Positions 28,198-37,110 of a stretch of DNA of 45,993 nucleotides are shown one piece after another (positions within the stretch are counted from its first letter, which is position 1; every line of letters starts with the position of its first letter). The translations under genes were made by a program, and so were the position numbers. Below the pieces are notes generated by a model that did no database searches, was not told where the DNA came from, and was given only the letters and a program-made list of their open reading frames with translations. The stretch comes from Micromonospora tarensis (GTDB taxonomy: Bacteria; Actinomycetota; Actinomycetes; Mycobacteriales; Micromonosporaceae): positions 1 to 45,993 of the forward strand of contig NZ_JAEVHL010000027.1 of NCBI RefSeq assembly GCF_016803395.1, written 5' to 3'.

Positions 28198-29346
28198 ATG
28201 GACCTCACCCTCTCCGCCGAGCAGGCGGCGGTCCGCCAGCTGGCCGCCGAGTTCGCCGACCGGGAGCTGGTGCCGAACGCGGCCGCCTGGGATCGGTGTG
28301 AATCGGTCGATCCCGCCATCGTCGGCATGCTCGGTGAGCTGGGCTTCCTGGGGTTGACCATTGCCGAGGCCGACGGCGGTTCCGGTGGCGACCACCTCGC
28401 GTACTGCCTGGTCCTGGAGGAGCTCGGCCGGGGCGACTCCGCGGTGCGCGGCATCGTCTCGGTCTCCCTCGGCCTGGTCGCCAAGTCGATCGCCGCACAC
28501 GGGAGCGCCGCGCAGCGGGCCGAGTGGCTGCCGCGACTCTGCGCCGGCAGCGCACTTGGCTGCTTCGCGCTGACCGAGCCCGACAGTGGCTCCGACGCCG
28601 CAGCGCTGCGGACCCGCGCGGTCCGCGACGGCACCGACTGGCTGCTCACCGGCGCGAAGACGTTCATCACCAACGGCACCACCGCCGACGTCGCGCTGGT
28701 CTTCGCCCGCACCGGCGACCCCGGGCACCGAGGGATCACCGCGTTCCTGGTCCCCACCGGCAGCGCCGGGCTGACCCGACGGGAGATCCACGGCAAGCTG
28801 GGCCTGCGCGGTCAGGCCACCGGCGAGCTGCGCTTCGACGAGGTACGCGTGCCCGACACCGCCCGCCTCGGCGCCGAGGGCGGCGGCTTCCGGCTGGCCC
28901 TGGCCACCCTGGCCAAGGGCCGGATGTCGGTGGCCGCCGGGTGCGTCGGCATCGCCCAGGGCTGCCTGGACGCGGCGGTCGGTTACGCCGGCCAACGGAC
29001 CCAGTTCGGCAAGCCGATCGCCGGGCACCAGCTCGTCCAGCAACTGCTCGCCGCCATCGCGGTGGACACCGCCGCCGCCCGGCTGCTGGTGTGGCAGGTG
29101 GCCGATCTGATCGACCGCGACCAGCCGTTCGCCACCGAGGCGTCGATGGCCAAGCTCTTCGCCAGCGAGGCCGCCGTCCGCGCGGCCAACAACGCGGTCC
29201 AGGTGTTCGGTGGGTACGGGTACATCGACGAATATCCGGTCGGCAAGTACCTGCGGGACGCCCGGGTCGCCACGCTCTACGAGGGCACCAGCCAGATCCA
29301 GCAACTCCTGGTCGGACGTGCGCTCACCGGCGTCAACGCCTTCTAA
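28198..29346 (+). CDS. Acyl-CoA dehydrogenase
   Basis: This complete 382-residue flavoprotein has the N-terminal helical domain, the FAD-binding segment CFALTEPDSGSDAAALRT, the second signature TGAKTFITNG, and the C-terminal QLLAAIAVDTAAARLL and RDARVATLYEGTSQIQ regions. The Glu in YEGTSQ is the usual catalytic base. It makes a trans-2-enoyl-CoA and passes electrons to ETF. The MaoC hydratase gene follows 17 bases later, giving two successive beta-oxidation-type steps. Chain length and branching preference cannot be read. Confidence 0.92.
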   Translation: MDLTLSAEQAAVRQLAAEFADRELVPNAAAWDRCESVDPAIVGMLGELGFLGLTIAEADGGSGGDHLAYCLVLEELGRGDSAVRGIVSVSLGLVAKSIAAHGSAAQRAEWLPRLCAGSALGCFALTEPDSGSDAAALRTRAVRDGTDWLLTGAKTFITNGTTADVALVFARTGDPGHRGITAFLVPTGSAGLTRREIHGKLGLRGQATGELRFDEVRVPDTARLGAEGGGFRLALATLAKGRMSVAAGCVGIAQGCLDAAVGYAGQRTQFGKPIAGHQLVQQLLAAIAVDTAAARLLVWQVADLIDRDQPFATEASMAKLFASEAAVRAANNAVQVFGGYGYIDEYPVGKYLRDARVATLYEGTSQIQQLLVGRALTGVNAF

Positions 29347-29363
29347 CCGTAGGGAGATCAGGC

Positions 29364-29829
29364 ATGAGAGTCTTCACCTCGTTCGAGGAGTTGGCCGCCG
29401 CGACCGGCGAGAGCATCGGGCCCGGTCCGTGGCACCGCATCGAGCAGAGCCGGGTCGACCTCTTCGCCGACGCCACCGACGACCACCAGTGGATCCACCT
29501 CGACCCGGCCCGAGCCGCGGCGGGGCCGTTCGGCGGGACGATCGCCCACGGATACCTGACCCTGTCACTGCTGCCCGCGCTGGCCGGTCGGCTCTACCGG
29601 GTCGAGGGGGGTGGCGATGGGGGTCAACTACGGGCTGAACCGGGTGCGTTTCCCGGCGCCGGTCCGGGTTGGCGCCGCGGTACGCGCGACCGCCACGATC
29701 GCCGAGGTGTCGCCGGTGAGTGGCGGTGTCCAACTCGTCGCGGCGGTCACCGTGGAGAGCGACAGCGGCGGCAAGCCCGTCTGCGTGGCCGAGACCGTGA
29801 GCCGGCTCTACCAGGCCGCGGACTGGTGA
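29364..29829 (+). CDS. MaoC-like (R)-specific enoyl-CoA hydratase (one-base insertion)
   Basis: This single hot-dog-fold hydratase has about 154 residues after repair. The motif DLFADATDDHQWIHLDPARA carries the catalytic Asp and His of the hydratase-2 site, and AAGPFGGTIAHGYLTLSLLP continues it. A run of six G at 29606-29611 is one longer than expected. Removing one G joins LYRVEG to VAMGVNYGLNRVRFPAPVRV and reaches the stop at 29827. It would hydrate the enoyl-CoA made by the preceding dehydrogenase. Confidence 0.85.
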
Positions 29830-29866
29830 TCGCCTAGCTGCTGTGCGGGTGCGGCAAGGGGTGGCT

Positions 29867-29916
29867 CCGAACGATGCCGAACAAACCCGAACAGGGCGAA
29901 CACGGTGACAGTGTCA
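29867..29916. repeat. CCGAAC direct repeats with 10-bp period, plus a small palindrome
   Basis: CCGAAC occurs at 29867, 29877 and 29887, with CGAAC again at 29897, so the copies face the same side of the helix. TGACAGTGTCA, a perfect inverted repeat around one base, follows at 29906-29916. Together they form a plausible tandem activator or repressor site about 50-100 bases before the secreted nuclease gene. Confidence 0.45.
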
Positions 29917-29968
29917 ATCGATGTGCTTCTCTTCGAGCGTCGTACTCCAGCTCGAGGAAGGAGACCTC

Positions 29969-31189
29969 ATGCATCGGCTTCTCCGGCCCGCGGTGACCCT
30001 GGTGGTGATCCTGGCGGGTGCTCTCGTGGTGGCCGAACCGGCTGCCGCCGCCCTGCCCGCCACGGTCCGGGCCATGACCTGGAACATCTGCGGCGCCTCC
30101 GCTGCCGCCTGCGAGGGCAAGGGTTCCGCCAGTCAAAAGATCAACTCGATCGTGCAGCAGGTCCGGTCGGATCCCGGAATCGGCGTCATCATGATCCAGG
30201 AGACCTGTGCCCACCTGCACAGCAACCCGCTGGCCACGGCACTGACCAACGCGACCGGTGCGACCTGGCACGTCTCGCACCGTACCGCCCGCTCCATCTC
30301 CAGCGGCCAGGCGATCGAGTGCACCTTCGACGGCGCCGGACAGCGGGACGCGGGTGTCGCCGTGCTGATGCGCAGCCAGGCCGACGAACAGATCGAAACC
30401 TTCACCCAGACCTTCGCCAGCTCTCCCAACCCGAGCGCGAGCCAGGGTTGGGCCTGCATCAAGGATCGCGGCAACAAGATCGTCGCCTGCTCGGTGCACC
30501 TGCTGCGCCCCGAGGACGATCCGGATGACGCGATCAAACGCGCCTCGCTGCGGGACATGTTGTCCGAACTCAAGCAGTGGCAGGACTTCTACGGCTACCG
30601 CACCATCGTCGGCGGTGACTTCAACATCGACGACGGCGGGGCCGCGCTGGACCCAATCCAGGCGTTCGCCCACGAGGTGGACGAGGACGACAACTGCAAC
30701 ACCACCGGCCTGTCCTGTGGTCTCCTCGGCAACAAGTACGACCACATCTTCTACGGCCGGCGGGCCTGGCTTCAGTCGACCGGAGACGCCGGTTCCGACG
30801 GCGGCGGGCTCAGCGACCACCGGCGGCTGATCGGCCAGGCCGCGCCGCGCAACCAGAACGAGGTGAACGCGGCCGTGGCCGGCACGCCACCGAGCGGTCT
30901 GCCCTGCGTCTCCAACACCTACGTCACGGTCTGTTGGGAGAACTCCGGAGACCGCATCTGGGTTCGCGATGACGAGTCCGACGGTAAGCGGGCGGTGGCC
31001 GAGTGGTTCGCCGGTGCGAACCGGAGCGACTACTGGCGCAACGGCATCTGCAACAACTCGCTCGGCTCCGGCGTCTGGGGGCAGTGCAACAAGGACATGG
31101 TGGAAGGCTCCGAGATAGGGCTGCGGGGCACCCGGCTCAACGGCGGCGCCTTCACCGACTCGACAAGCATGCTCTACACCATCGTCTGA
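29969..31189 (+). CDS. Secreted endonuclease/exonuclease/phosphatase-family protein
   Basis: The 406-residue protein has a signal peptide ending near AAAALPA. The catalytic fold shows MTWNICGAS, the metal Glu in IMIQETC, GGDFNIDDG and LSDHRRLIG, matching the Asn, Glu, Asp-Asn and Asp-His set of DNase I/sphingomyelinase-like enzymes. Several Cys residues (CGASAAAC, DDNCNTTGLSC) suggest disulfides. The last ~110 residues (VCWENSGDRIWVRDD, ICNNSLGSGVWGQC) form a separate Cys-containing domain I do not recognise. Start 29969 follows AAGGAG. The substrate (nucleic acid, phospholipid or inositol phosphate) is open. Confidence 0.85.
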   Translation: MHRLLRPAVTLVVILAGALVVAEPAAAALPATVRAMTWNICGASAAACEGKGSASQKINSIVQQVRSDPGIGVIMIQETCAHLHSNPLATALTNATGATWHVSHRTARSISSGQAIECTFDGAGQRDAGVAVLMRSQADEQIETFTQTFASSPNPSASQGWACIKDRGNKIVACSVHLLRPEDDPDDAIKRASLRDMLSELKQWQDFYGYRTIVGGDFNIDDGGAALDPIQAFAHEVDEDDNCNTTGLSCGLLGNKYDHIFYGRRAWLQSTGDAGSDGGGLSDHRRLIGQAAPRNQNEVNAAVAGTPPSGLPCVSNTYVTVCWENSGDRIWVRDDESDGKRAVAEWFAGANRSDYWRNGICNNSLGSGVWGQCNKDMVEGSEIGLRGTRLNGGAFTDSTSMLYTIV

Positions 31190-31201
31190 CCGACACCCCA
31201 C

Positions 31202-31242
31202 CGGAACCGGCCGCCCCGAACCACCGAGGGCGGCCGGTTCCG
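31202..31242. terminator. Terminator hairpin after the secreted nuclease gene
   Basis: A 15-bp perfect stem (CGGAACCGGCCGCCC with GGGCGGCCGGTTCCG) has an 11-base loop and begins 12 bases after the stop codon. It may also end leftward transcripts from the esterase side. Confidence 0.75.
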
Positions 31243-31274
31243 ACCCGGCCCGGGCAGGTGCGAGGTGGGTGCGC

Positions 31275-31352
31275 TCAGGCGAGCGCGCAGGCGGTGCCGT
31301 TGAGGGTGCACGGGGACGGTCGAACTGTGGATCCGCCCGGGTCGATGGTGCG
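31275..31352 (-). pseudogene. Possible C-terminal remnant of a CBM2-like domain
   Basis: On the minus strand, downstream of the acetylxylan esterase stop, one frame reads TRTIDPGGSTVRPSP followed by CTLNGTACALA and a stop. Both pieces resemble the last strands of family-2 carbohydrate-binding modules in actinobacterial polysaccharidases, with the intervening strand lost. No start codon or signal peptide is present, so it is not a gene now. The intracellular esterase just upstream has no such module, which suggests loss of a separate secreted gene. The stretch is short, so the identification is tentative. Confidence 0.35.
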
Positions 31353-31367
31353 GGTGGGCTGCGGGCT

Positions 31368-32372
31368 TCACCGCCCGGCGCGGGCGGGGTGCAGCACCGA
31401 GTCCAGCCAGCGCAGCTGCCGCCGGACGTGGACCGCTTCGCCGCCCTCGTGACCGTTGAACGGGTAGACGTGCATCTCCCGCTCCGGCGGAACCGGCCGC
31501 CCGTTCGCGGCGCCGTAGTGGTTGTAGGCGGCGAAGGCGGTTCGCGGCGGGCAGACGGTGTCACGTCGGCCGACTCCGAACTGCGCCGGTGCCGTGGCCC
31601 GGCGGGCGAAGCTCACCGCCTCGACATAGGACAGGGTGCGCCACACCGCCTCCTCGGCCTGCCGGTGCACCGCCAGGTACCGGGCGATCTCGCCGTACGG
31701 CGCGGGTTCGGTGGACTGGACGGCCCGGCGCATGTCGCAGAGGAACGGGGCGGTGCTCAACACCGCGCTGAGGTCGTCGACCAGACCGGCGACGGCCAGG
31801 GCGATGCCGCCGCCCTGGCTGTTGCCGACCACGCTGATCCGGTCAGCCGCGACCCCCGGCAGCGCGCGGGCCGCCTCGACCGCCCGGACCGCGTCGGTGA
31901 TCAGCCGGCGGTAGTGGTAGTTGCGCGGGTCGAGGATCCCCCAGGTGACCGGCCAGGGCCCGCCGGGCGCGCCGTGTGGGTCGGGAGTGTCCCCGGCGCC
32001 GTACTGCCCCGCCTGGCCCCGGTTGTCCATCAGCAGGTGCGCGTACCCGGCCACCGGCCAGGTCAGCCGCTCGTGGGGCAACCCCCGGCCACGGCCGTAG
32101 CCGGCGTACTCGACCACCGCCGGCAGCGGCTCACGCACTCCGGCCGGACGGGTGTACCAGGCCCGGACCGGTTCACCGCCAAAGCCGGCGAACGTGACGT
32201 CCCACGAGTCGAGCAGCCGCAGGTCGGTGGGCTCCGGACGGACATCGGCGAGCACCGGCACGGCGCTCGCCTCGGCGAGCGTGTCCCGCCAGAACTCGTC
32301 GAAGTCGTCGGGCTCGTCGACCTCGGGCGCGTACCGATGGAGTTCGTCGACGGTGCTGGTGAAGTGGGGCAC
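31368..32372 (-). CDS. axe1: Acetylxylan esterase / cephalosporin-C deacetylase family (CE7)
   Basis: This 334-residue AXE1-family alpha/beta hydrolase has nucleophile Ser185 in VVGNSQGGGIA, an Asp in GRRDTVCPP and a His in NGHEGGEA. The family marker region YAGYGRGRGLPHERLTWPVAGY and DNRGQAGQYGAGDT are present. There is no signal peptide, so it should remove acetyl groups from imported acetylated xylo-oligosaccharides in the cytoplasm, as known for CE7 enzymes. The GTG at 32372 has GAGGA upstream. It lies 20 bases after the LacI gene on the same strand and is probably co-transcribed with it. Confidence 0.9.
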   Translation of the reverse strand: MPHFTSTVDELHRYAPEVDEPDDFDEFWRDTLAEASAVPVLADVRPEPTDLRLLDSWDVTFAGFGGEPVRAWYTRPAGVREPLPAVVEYAGYGRGRGLPHERLTWPVAGYAHLLMDNRGQAGQYGAGDTPDPHGAPGGPWPVTWGILDPRNYHYRRLITDAVRAVEAARALPGVAADRISVVGNSQGGGIALAVAGLVDDLSAVLSTAPFLCDMRRAVQSTEPAPYGEIARYLAVHRQAEEAVWRTLSYVEAVSFARRATAPAQFGVGRRDTVCPPRTAFAAYNHYGAANGRPVPPEREMHVYPFNGHEGGEAVHVRRQLRWLDSVLHPARAGR

Positions 32373-32392
32373 GGGTCCTCGCAGGGGCCGGG

Positions 32393-33430
32393 TCAGTGCG
32401 GGTTGGCGGGGGGTGCGGTGCTCTCCCGGACGACCAGCTCGGTGACCAGGTCGATCCGGCTGGTCGCTGGCGCGTTGCCCCTGGTCAGGTCGAGCAGCAT
32501 CTGGGTGGCGATGCCAGCCATGTCGCGCAGCGGCTGGTTGATCGTGGTGAGGGCCGGGTCGGTCCACGCCGAGACCGGCAGGTTGTCGTACCCGATCACC
32601 GAGAGGTCCTCGGGCACTCGCAGGCCGCACTGGCGGGCGGCCCGGAGCACCCCCATGGCCTGGATGTCCGAACCGGCGAAGATCGCCGTGGGCCGGTCCG
32701 GTCGGCTCAGCAGTTGCAGGGCGTGGGCGTGTCCGGTGCCCGCGGCGAAACTGCCGTAGCGGACCAGCTCGCGGTCGACAGCGATTCCGGCCTCCTCGTG
32801 GGCGGACTGGAAGCCGGCGGCCCGGGCGCGGCTGCACAGCACATCGGGTGGACCGGAGATGACGGCGATCCGCCGGTGCCCCAGCTCCAGCAGGTGCCGT
32901 GCGGCGAGCAGGCCGCCGTTCCAGTTGTTCGAACCGACAGTCGGTACGGAGGCCGAGGTCGCGCTGTCGGTGTCGACGACGACGAACGGGATGCCCTGGC
33001 GTCGCAGGTGCTGCTGTTGGGCCTCGGCCAGGTGGGAGAGGACGAAGACCACCCCCAACGGACGGTCGGCGATCAACGCCTCCAGCCAACGGGTCGGCGG
33101 GCGGTGCGCGCCGTCGAGTTGGGCGACCGACAAGCCGATGCCGGCCGCGCTGGTCACCGCCTCGACGCCGCGCAGGATCTCCATCGCCCACCCGGTGTCG
33201 AACTCGTGGAACACCAGGTCGATCCGTCCGCCGACGGTCGACGGTCGGCGGGCGCGGCGCTGGTACTGGTGGCGGTCGAGGCTCGCCTCCACCCGGGCTC
33301 TGGTGCCGGGAGCGACGTCGCCACGGCCGTTGAGGACTTTGGACACCGTCGCGACCGAGACGCCGACCTCGTTGGCGATGGTCGCGATGGTGGTCGAGGC
33401 GGGTGGGGCGAGCGGGTGGTGCTCTGTCAT
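32393..33430 (-). CDS. LacI-family repressor of the xylan island
   Basis: This 345-residue LacI/GalR protein has the N-terminal HTH TIATIANEVGVSVATVSKVL with hinge helix, then a type-I periplasmic-binding-protein-like sensor domain (VVFVLSHLAEAQ, VPTVGSNNWNGGLLAARHL, IFAGSDIQAMGVLRAARQ, VIGYDNLPVSAW). It is divergent from the GH3-led operon. A perfect palindrome, CCGAAAGTTTCGG, lies 19 bases before its start, and related sites follow the GH3 promoter, so it probably represses itself and the island until a xylo-oligosaccharide binds. The ATG at 33430 follows a TGAGG. Confidence 0.92.
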   Translation of the reverse strand: MTEHHPLAPPASTTIATIANEVGVSVATVSKVLNGRGDVAPGTRARVEASLDRHQYQRRARRPSTVGGRIDLVFHEFDTGWAMEILRGVEAVTSAAGIGLSVAQLDGAHRPPTRWLEALIADRPLGVVFVLSHLAEAQQQHLRRQGIPFVVVDTDSATSASVPTVGSNNWNGGLLAARHLLELGHRRIAVISGPPDVLCSRARAAGFQSAHEEAGIAVDRELVRYGSFAAGTGHAHALQLLSRPDRPTAIFAGSDIQAMGVLRAARQCGLRVPEDLSVIGYDNLPVSAWTDPALTTINQPLRDMAGIATQMLLDLTRGNAPATSRIDLVTELVVRESTAPPANPH

Positions 33431-33448
33431 CGCGGCCTCATACAACAT

Positions 33449-33461
33449 CCGAAAGTTTCGG
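33449..33461. promoter_or_regulatory. LacI-type operator (perfect palindrome)
   Basis: CCGAAAGTTTCGG is a perfect inverted repeat around one base, 19 bases before the LacI start. It matches the CGAAA-N-TTTCG elements known upstream of streptomycete xylanase and xylosidase genes. Of the 320-base intergenic region 33431-33750, the rest holds the rightward promoter and further operators. I see no gene there. Confidence 0.65.
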
Positions 33462-33611
33462 CAGACCTTAACACGATCGGACATCCACGCCAGTCGGTCC
33501 GGCAACCGGTCCGGCCGGTGCCAGCCCGATCCGCGCCGACGTTGGCGACGAGTGGCGACGATGGAGTCACCGGGTGCTGGGACCTACCCCTTCGTGGTCC
33601 GACTGAGACCC

Positions 33612-33640
33612 TTGACACACATCGATGCGCCACTTAGGTT
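33612..33640 (+). promoter_or_regulatory. Promoter of the GH3-led xylan operon
   Basis: A perfect -35 box TTGACA (33612-33617), a 17-base spacer and a -10 box TAGGTT (33635-33640) lie about 110 bases before the GH3 start. Two operator-like palindromes follow directly, where a bound repressor would block transcription. Confidence 0.65.
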
Positions 33641-33641
33641 G

Positions 33642-33676
33642 CCGAAAAGGTTGCGTAGGTTTCCGGAAAGTTTCGG
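33642..33676. promoter_or_regulatory. Two operator-like sites downstream of the GH3 promoter
   Basis: CCGAAAAGGTTGCG (33642-33655) is a degenerate and CCGGAAAGTTTCGG (33663-33676) a better version of the palindrome in front of the LacI gene. They flank the expected transcription start and lie 21 bases apart, about two helical turns. Confidence 0.5.
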
Positions 33677-33750
33677 ATCGTGAGAAACGTCCGCCACGGA
33701 GCTGGTTCCACCAGGGCACGGGGATGTGGCCGGAGCTAAGGGGTCATGGC

Positions 33751-36111
33751 ATGGGAAGTCAGTTGCCCGCAGACAGCGACACCGCGCCCTGGCGCGATCA
33801 GCGGCTGTCGCCGACCGAGCGGGCCGAGGCGCTCCTGCCGTTGATGTCGATCGAAGAGAAGATCGCCCAGCTCGTCGGGGTCTGGGTCGGCGCCGAGGCC
33901 ACCGGCGAGGGGGTGGCACCGCACCAGACCGACATGATCAAAGAGCCGCCACAGTGGAGCCGCGCCATCCAGCACGGGTTGGGCCAGCTCACCCGCCCGT
34001 TCGGCACCGCGCCGGTCGACCCGGTGCTCGGCGCGCGGTCGCTGGCGGCCTCGCAGGCGCAGATCGTGGCCGCCAGCCGGTTCGGCATCCCGGCCCAGGT
34101 GCACGAGGAGTGCCTGACCGGGTTCGCGGCGTGGCGGGCCACCGTCTACCCGACCCCGCTCAGCTGGGGCGCGGCCTTCGACCCCGAACTGGTCGAGGCG
34201 ATGGCGGACCGGATCGGGCGTTCGATGCGCGCCGCCGGTGTGCACCAGGGGCTCGCCCCCGTCCTGGACGTCACCCGCGACTACCGGTGGGGGCGCACCG
34301 AGGAGACCATCGGTGAGGATCCCTACCTGGTGGGGACGACCGGCGCCGCGTACGTGCGCGGCCTGGAACGGGCCGGCGTGGTGGCCACGCTGAAGCACTT
34401 CGCCGGCTACTCGGCCTCCCGGGGCGGGCGCAACCTCGCGCCGGTGCCGATGGGCCACCGGGAGTTGACCGACGTCATCCTGCCGCCGTTCGAGATGGCG
34501 CTGCGCCACGGTGGCGCCCGATCGGTGATGAATTCCTACGCCGAGATCGACGGTCTGCCCGTCGCCGCCGACCGCGGGTTGCTGACCGGGTTGCTGCGCG
34601 ACGAGTGGGGCTTCACCGGCACGGTGGTGGCCGACTACTTCTCCGTTCGCTTCCTGCAGACCCTGCACGGCGTCGCCGAAGGGCCGGCCGACGCGGCCCG
34701 GCTCGCCCTGCACGCCGGGATCGACGTCGAGTTGCCCACTGTGGACGCGTTCGGCGCCCCGCTGGTGGACGCGGTGCGCCGCGGTGAGGTCGACGAGGCG
34801 CTGATCGACTGCGCGCTGCGCCGGGTGCTGGTCCAGAAGATCGAGCTGGGCCTGCTCGACGAGGGCTGGCGGGAGCTGCCCGACGACGTGGCGTCGCTAC
34901 GCTTCGACGACGAGGCCAGCCAGGACATCGCCGTACGCCTGGCCCGGGAGTCCGTTGTGCTGCTGCGCAACACCGGAGTCCTGCCACTGCCCACCGGCGG
35001 CCGGGTCGCCCTGGTCGGTCCGGTCGCCGACGACCCGATGGCGATGCTCGGCTGCTACTCCTTCCCCAACCACGTCGGCGTCAACCACGACGTCCCCGTC
35101 GGGGTGGACATCCCCTCGCTGCGCGACGAGTTGGCCCGACACGTTCCGACGCTCGTTCACGAGCAGGGCTGCGCCATCACCGGCGAGGACACCTCGGGCA
35201 TCCCGGCCGCGGTGGCCGCCGCCGCCGACGCCGACGTGTGCGTGCTCGCCGTCGGCGACCGGGCGGGCATGTTCGGCCGGGGCACCTCCGGCGAGGGCTG
35301 CGACGCGGCCGACCTGCGGTTGCCCGGCGTGCAGGCCGACCTCGTCCGGGCCGTGCTGGCCACCGGCACCCCGGTGGTCCTGGTGCTGATGACCGGGCGC
35401 CCGTACGCGCTCGGCCCGGAGTTCGACAGCGCGGCGGCCGTGGTGCAGGCGTTCTTCCTCGGCCAACTCGGTGGGCAGGCGCTCGCCGAGGTGCTCACCG
35501 GCGTGGTCAACCCCTCCGGGCGGCTGCCGGTAAGCGTCCCCCGGGACGCCGGCGGGCTGCCGAGCACCTACCTGGCCCCGCCGCTCGGGCAGCGCAACAA
35601 GGTCTCCTCGGTCGACCCGACCCCGGCCTACCCGTTCGGCCACGGGCTGAGCTACACCACCTTCGAGTGGTCCGACGCCGAGGTGGTGGACGCGGCGGAC
35701 GCGCCGGCGACCTGGCCGGTCGACGGCGAGGTGCGGGTGCGGATCACCGTCACCAACACCGGTGACCGGGCCGGCACCGAGGTCGTGCAGCTCTACCTGC
35801 ACGACCCGGTCGCGCAGACCACCCGCCCGGTGGTCCGGCTGGTCGGCTACACCCGACTGCCGCTGGCGGCCGGCGAGGCGGCGCAGGTGACCTTCGGCGT
35901 ACCGGCCGACGTGGCGTCCTTCACCGGCCGGTCCGGCCAGCGGATCGTCGAGCCCGGCGCGGTCGAGCTGCGGTTCGGCCGGTCCAGCGGCGAGCAGGCG
36001 GCGGCAGTGCCGCTGCGACTGGTCGGGGCCGAGCGCCAGGTCGGCCACCAGCGGGAACTGCTCACCTCGGTGCGGGTCGAACCCCTCGTGGCCGTTCCCC
36101 AGTCGGCATAG
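33751..36111 (+). CDS. GH3 beta-xylosidase/beta-glucosidase
   Basis: The 786-residue protein has the full GH3 layout: a TIM barrel with GLAPVLDVTRDYRWGRTEETIGEDP and nucleophile Asp295 in GTVVADYFSV, an alpha/beta sandwich (FGRGTSGEGCDAADLRLPG) and a C-terminal fibronectin-III-like domain (VTVTNTGDRAGTEVVQLYLHDP). There is no signal peptide, so it acts on imported oligosaccharides. In this gene set a beta-xylosidase role is more likely than beta-glucosidase, but subfamily residues do not settle it. The ATG at 33751 follows AAGGGG. It is the first gene of the rightward operon. Confidence 0.9.
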   Translation: MGSQLPADSDTAPWRDQRLSPTERAEALLPLMSIEEKIAQLVGVWVGAEATGEGVAPHQTDMIKEPPQWSRAIQHGLGQLTRPFGTAPVDPVLGARSLAASQAQIVAASRFGIPAQVHEECLTGFAAWRATVYPTPLSWGAAFDPELVEAMADRIGRSMRAAGVHQGLAPVLDVTRDYRWGRTEETIGEDPYLVGTTGAAYVRGLERAGVVATLKHFAGYSASRGGRNLAPVPMGHRELTDVILPPFEMALRHGGARSVMNSYAEIDGLPVAADRGLLTGLLRDEWGFTGTVVADYFSVRFLQTLHGVAEGPADAARLALHAGIDVELPTVDAFGAPLVDAVRRGEVDEALIDCALRRVLVQKIELGLLDEGWRELPDDVASLRFDDEASQDIAVRLARESVVLLRNTGVLPLPTGGRVALVGPVADDPMAMLGCYSFPNHVGVNHDVPVGVDIPSLRDELARHVPTLVHEQGCAITGEDTSGIPAAVAAAADADVCVLAVGDRAGMFGRGTSGEGCDAADLRLPGVQADLVRAVLATGTPVVLVLMTGRPYALGPEFDSAAAVVQAFFLGQLGGQALAEVLTGVVNPSGRLPVSVPRDAGGLPSTYLAPPLGQRNKVSSVDPTPAYPFGHGLSYTTFEWSDAEVVDAADAPATWPVDGEVRVRITVTNTGDRAGTEVVQLYLHDPVAQTTRPVVRLVGYTRLPLAAGEAAQVTFGVPADVASFTGRSGQRIVEPGAVELRFGRSSGEQAAAVPLRLVGAERQVGHQRELLTSVRVEPLVAVPQSA

Positions 36112-36121
36112 GAGGCCGAGG

Positions 36122-37110
36122 ATGACATCCACCTTGCGGCCACCACCGCCGGCGCGCCACGTCCTCCGGCGGAGGCCCGCAGCCCCGCCCCGCGCTCGCC
36201 GCGCCGGCGCCGGAGTTGGCGGCAGGCGTTGCGTCGGGACTGGCAGCTCTACTCGCTCGCCATCCTGCCGCTGCTGTTCTTCCTGGTCTTCCGGTACCTG
36301 CCGATGATCGGGAACGTCATCGCCTTCCGCCGGTTCAGGCCGGGCGGCAGCATCTTCGGTGAGTACTGGGTCGGGCTGCGGTATTTTCGGATGTTCTTCA
36401 CCGACCCGACGTTCTGGGAGGTGTTCACCAACACCCTGGTGCTCGGGACGTTGACACTGCTGTTCTGTTTCCCGTTGCCGATCGTGCTGGCGCTGTTGCT
36501 CAACGAGGTGCGGGCCCGCCGCTTCAAGCGGTTCGTCCAGTCCGTCTCCTACCTGCCGCACTTCCTGTCGATCGTGATCGTGGCGGCGATGGTCATGCAG
36601 TTCACCTCGATCGACGGCACCGCCAACCAACTCGTCCGGCTGGTGGGCGGTGAACCGGTGGCCTTCCTGCAACAGGCGGAGTGGTTCCGCACCATCTACG
36701 TCTCCTCCGAGGTCTGGCAGACCGTCGGCTGGGGGACCATCCTCTACCTGGCCGCCCTGACCACCATCGACGAGGACCTGTACGAGGCGGCCCGGATCGA
36801 CGGCGCGAGCCGGCTGCGGCAGACCTGGCACGTCACGTTGCCCGGTATCCGGCCCACGATGGTGACGCTGCTGATCCTCAACATCGGCAGCTTCCTGGCG
36901 GTCGGGTTCGAGAAGATCCTGCTGCTCTACAACCCGCTGACCTACCCGACCGCGGACGTGGTCTCCACCTATCTGTTCCGAATGGGCTTCCAGTCCAGCA
37001 ACTTCAGCTACGCGGCCGCCATCGGCCTCTTCGAGGCGGTGATCGGGCTGGTCCTGGTCCTGTCGGCGAACCTCATCTCCCGGCGCACGGTGGGGACGAG
37101 CCTGTGGTGA
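36122..37110 (+). CDS. lplB: Carbohydrate ABC permease, LplB type (probable frame break in the N-terminal tail)
   Basis: From RRDWQLYSLAILPLLFFLVFRYLP onward this is a typical LplB-type permease with six membrane segments, the opening motif PMIGNVIAFRRFRPG and the EAA loop YEAARIDGASRLRQTWHVTLPGI. In frame the first usable codon is a TTG at 36229 without a ribosome site. The ATG at 36122, which has a strong GGAGG site right after the GH3 stop, opens into another frame. One missing base near 36150 would join them and give about 329 residues with a Pro/Arg-rich tail. It imports aldouronates or similar oligosaccharides with the next two genes. Confidence 0.87.

Noticed and set aside
29867..29905. 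A classical PhoP box upstream of the secreted nuclease
   Set aside because: PHO boxes are GTTCACC-type units with 11-bp spacing. Here the reverse-complement core is GTTCGG with a 10-bp period.
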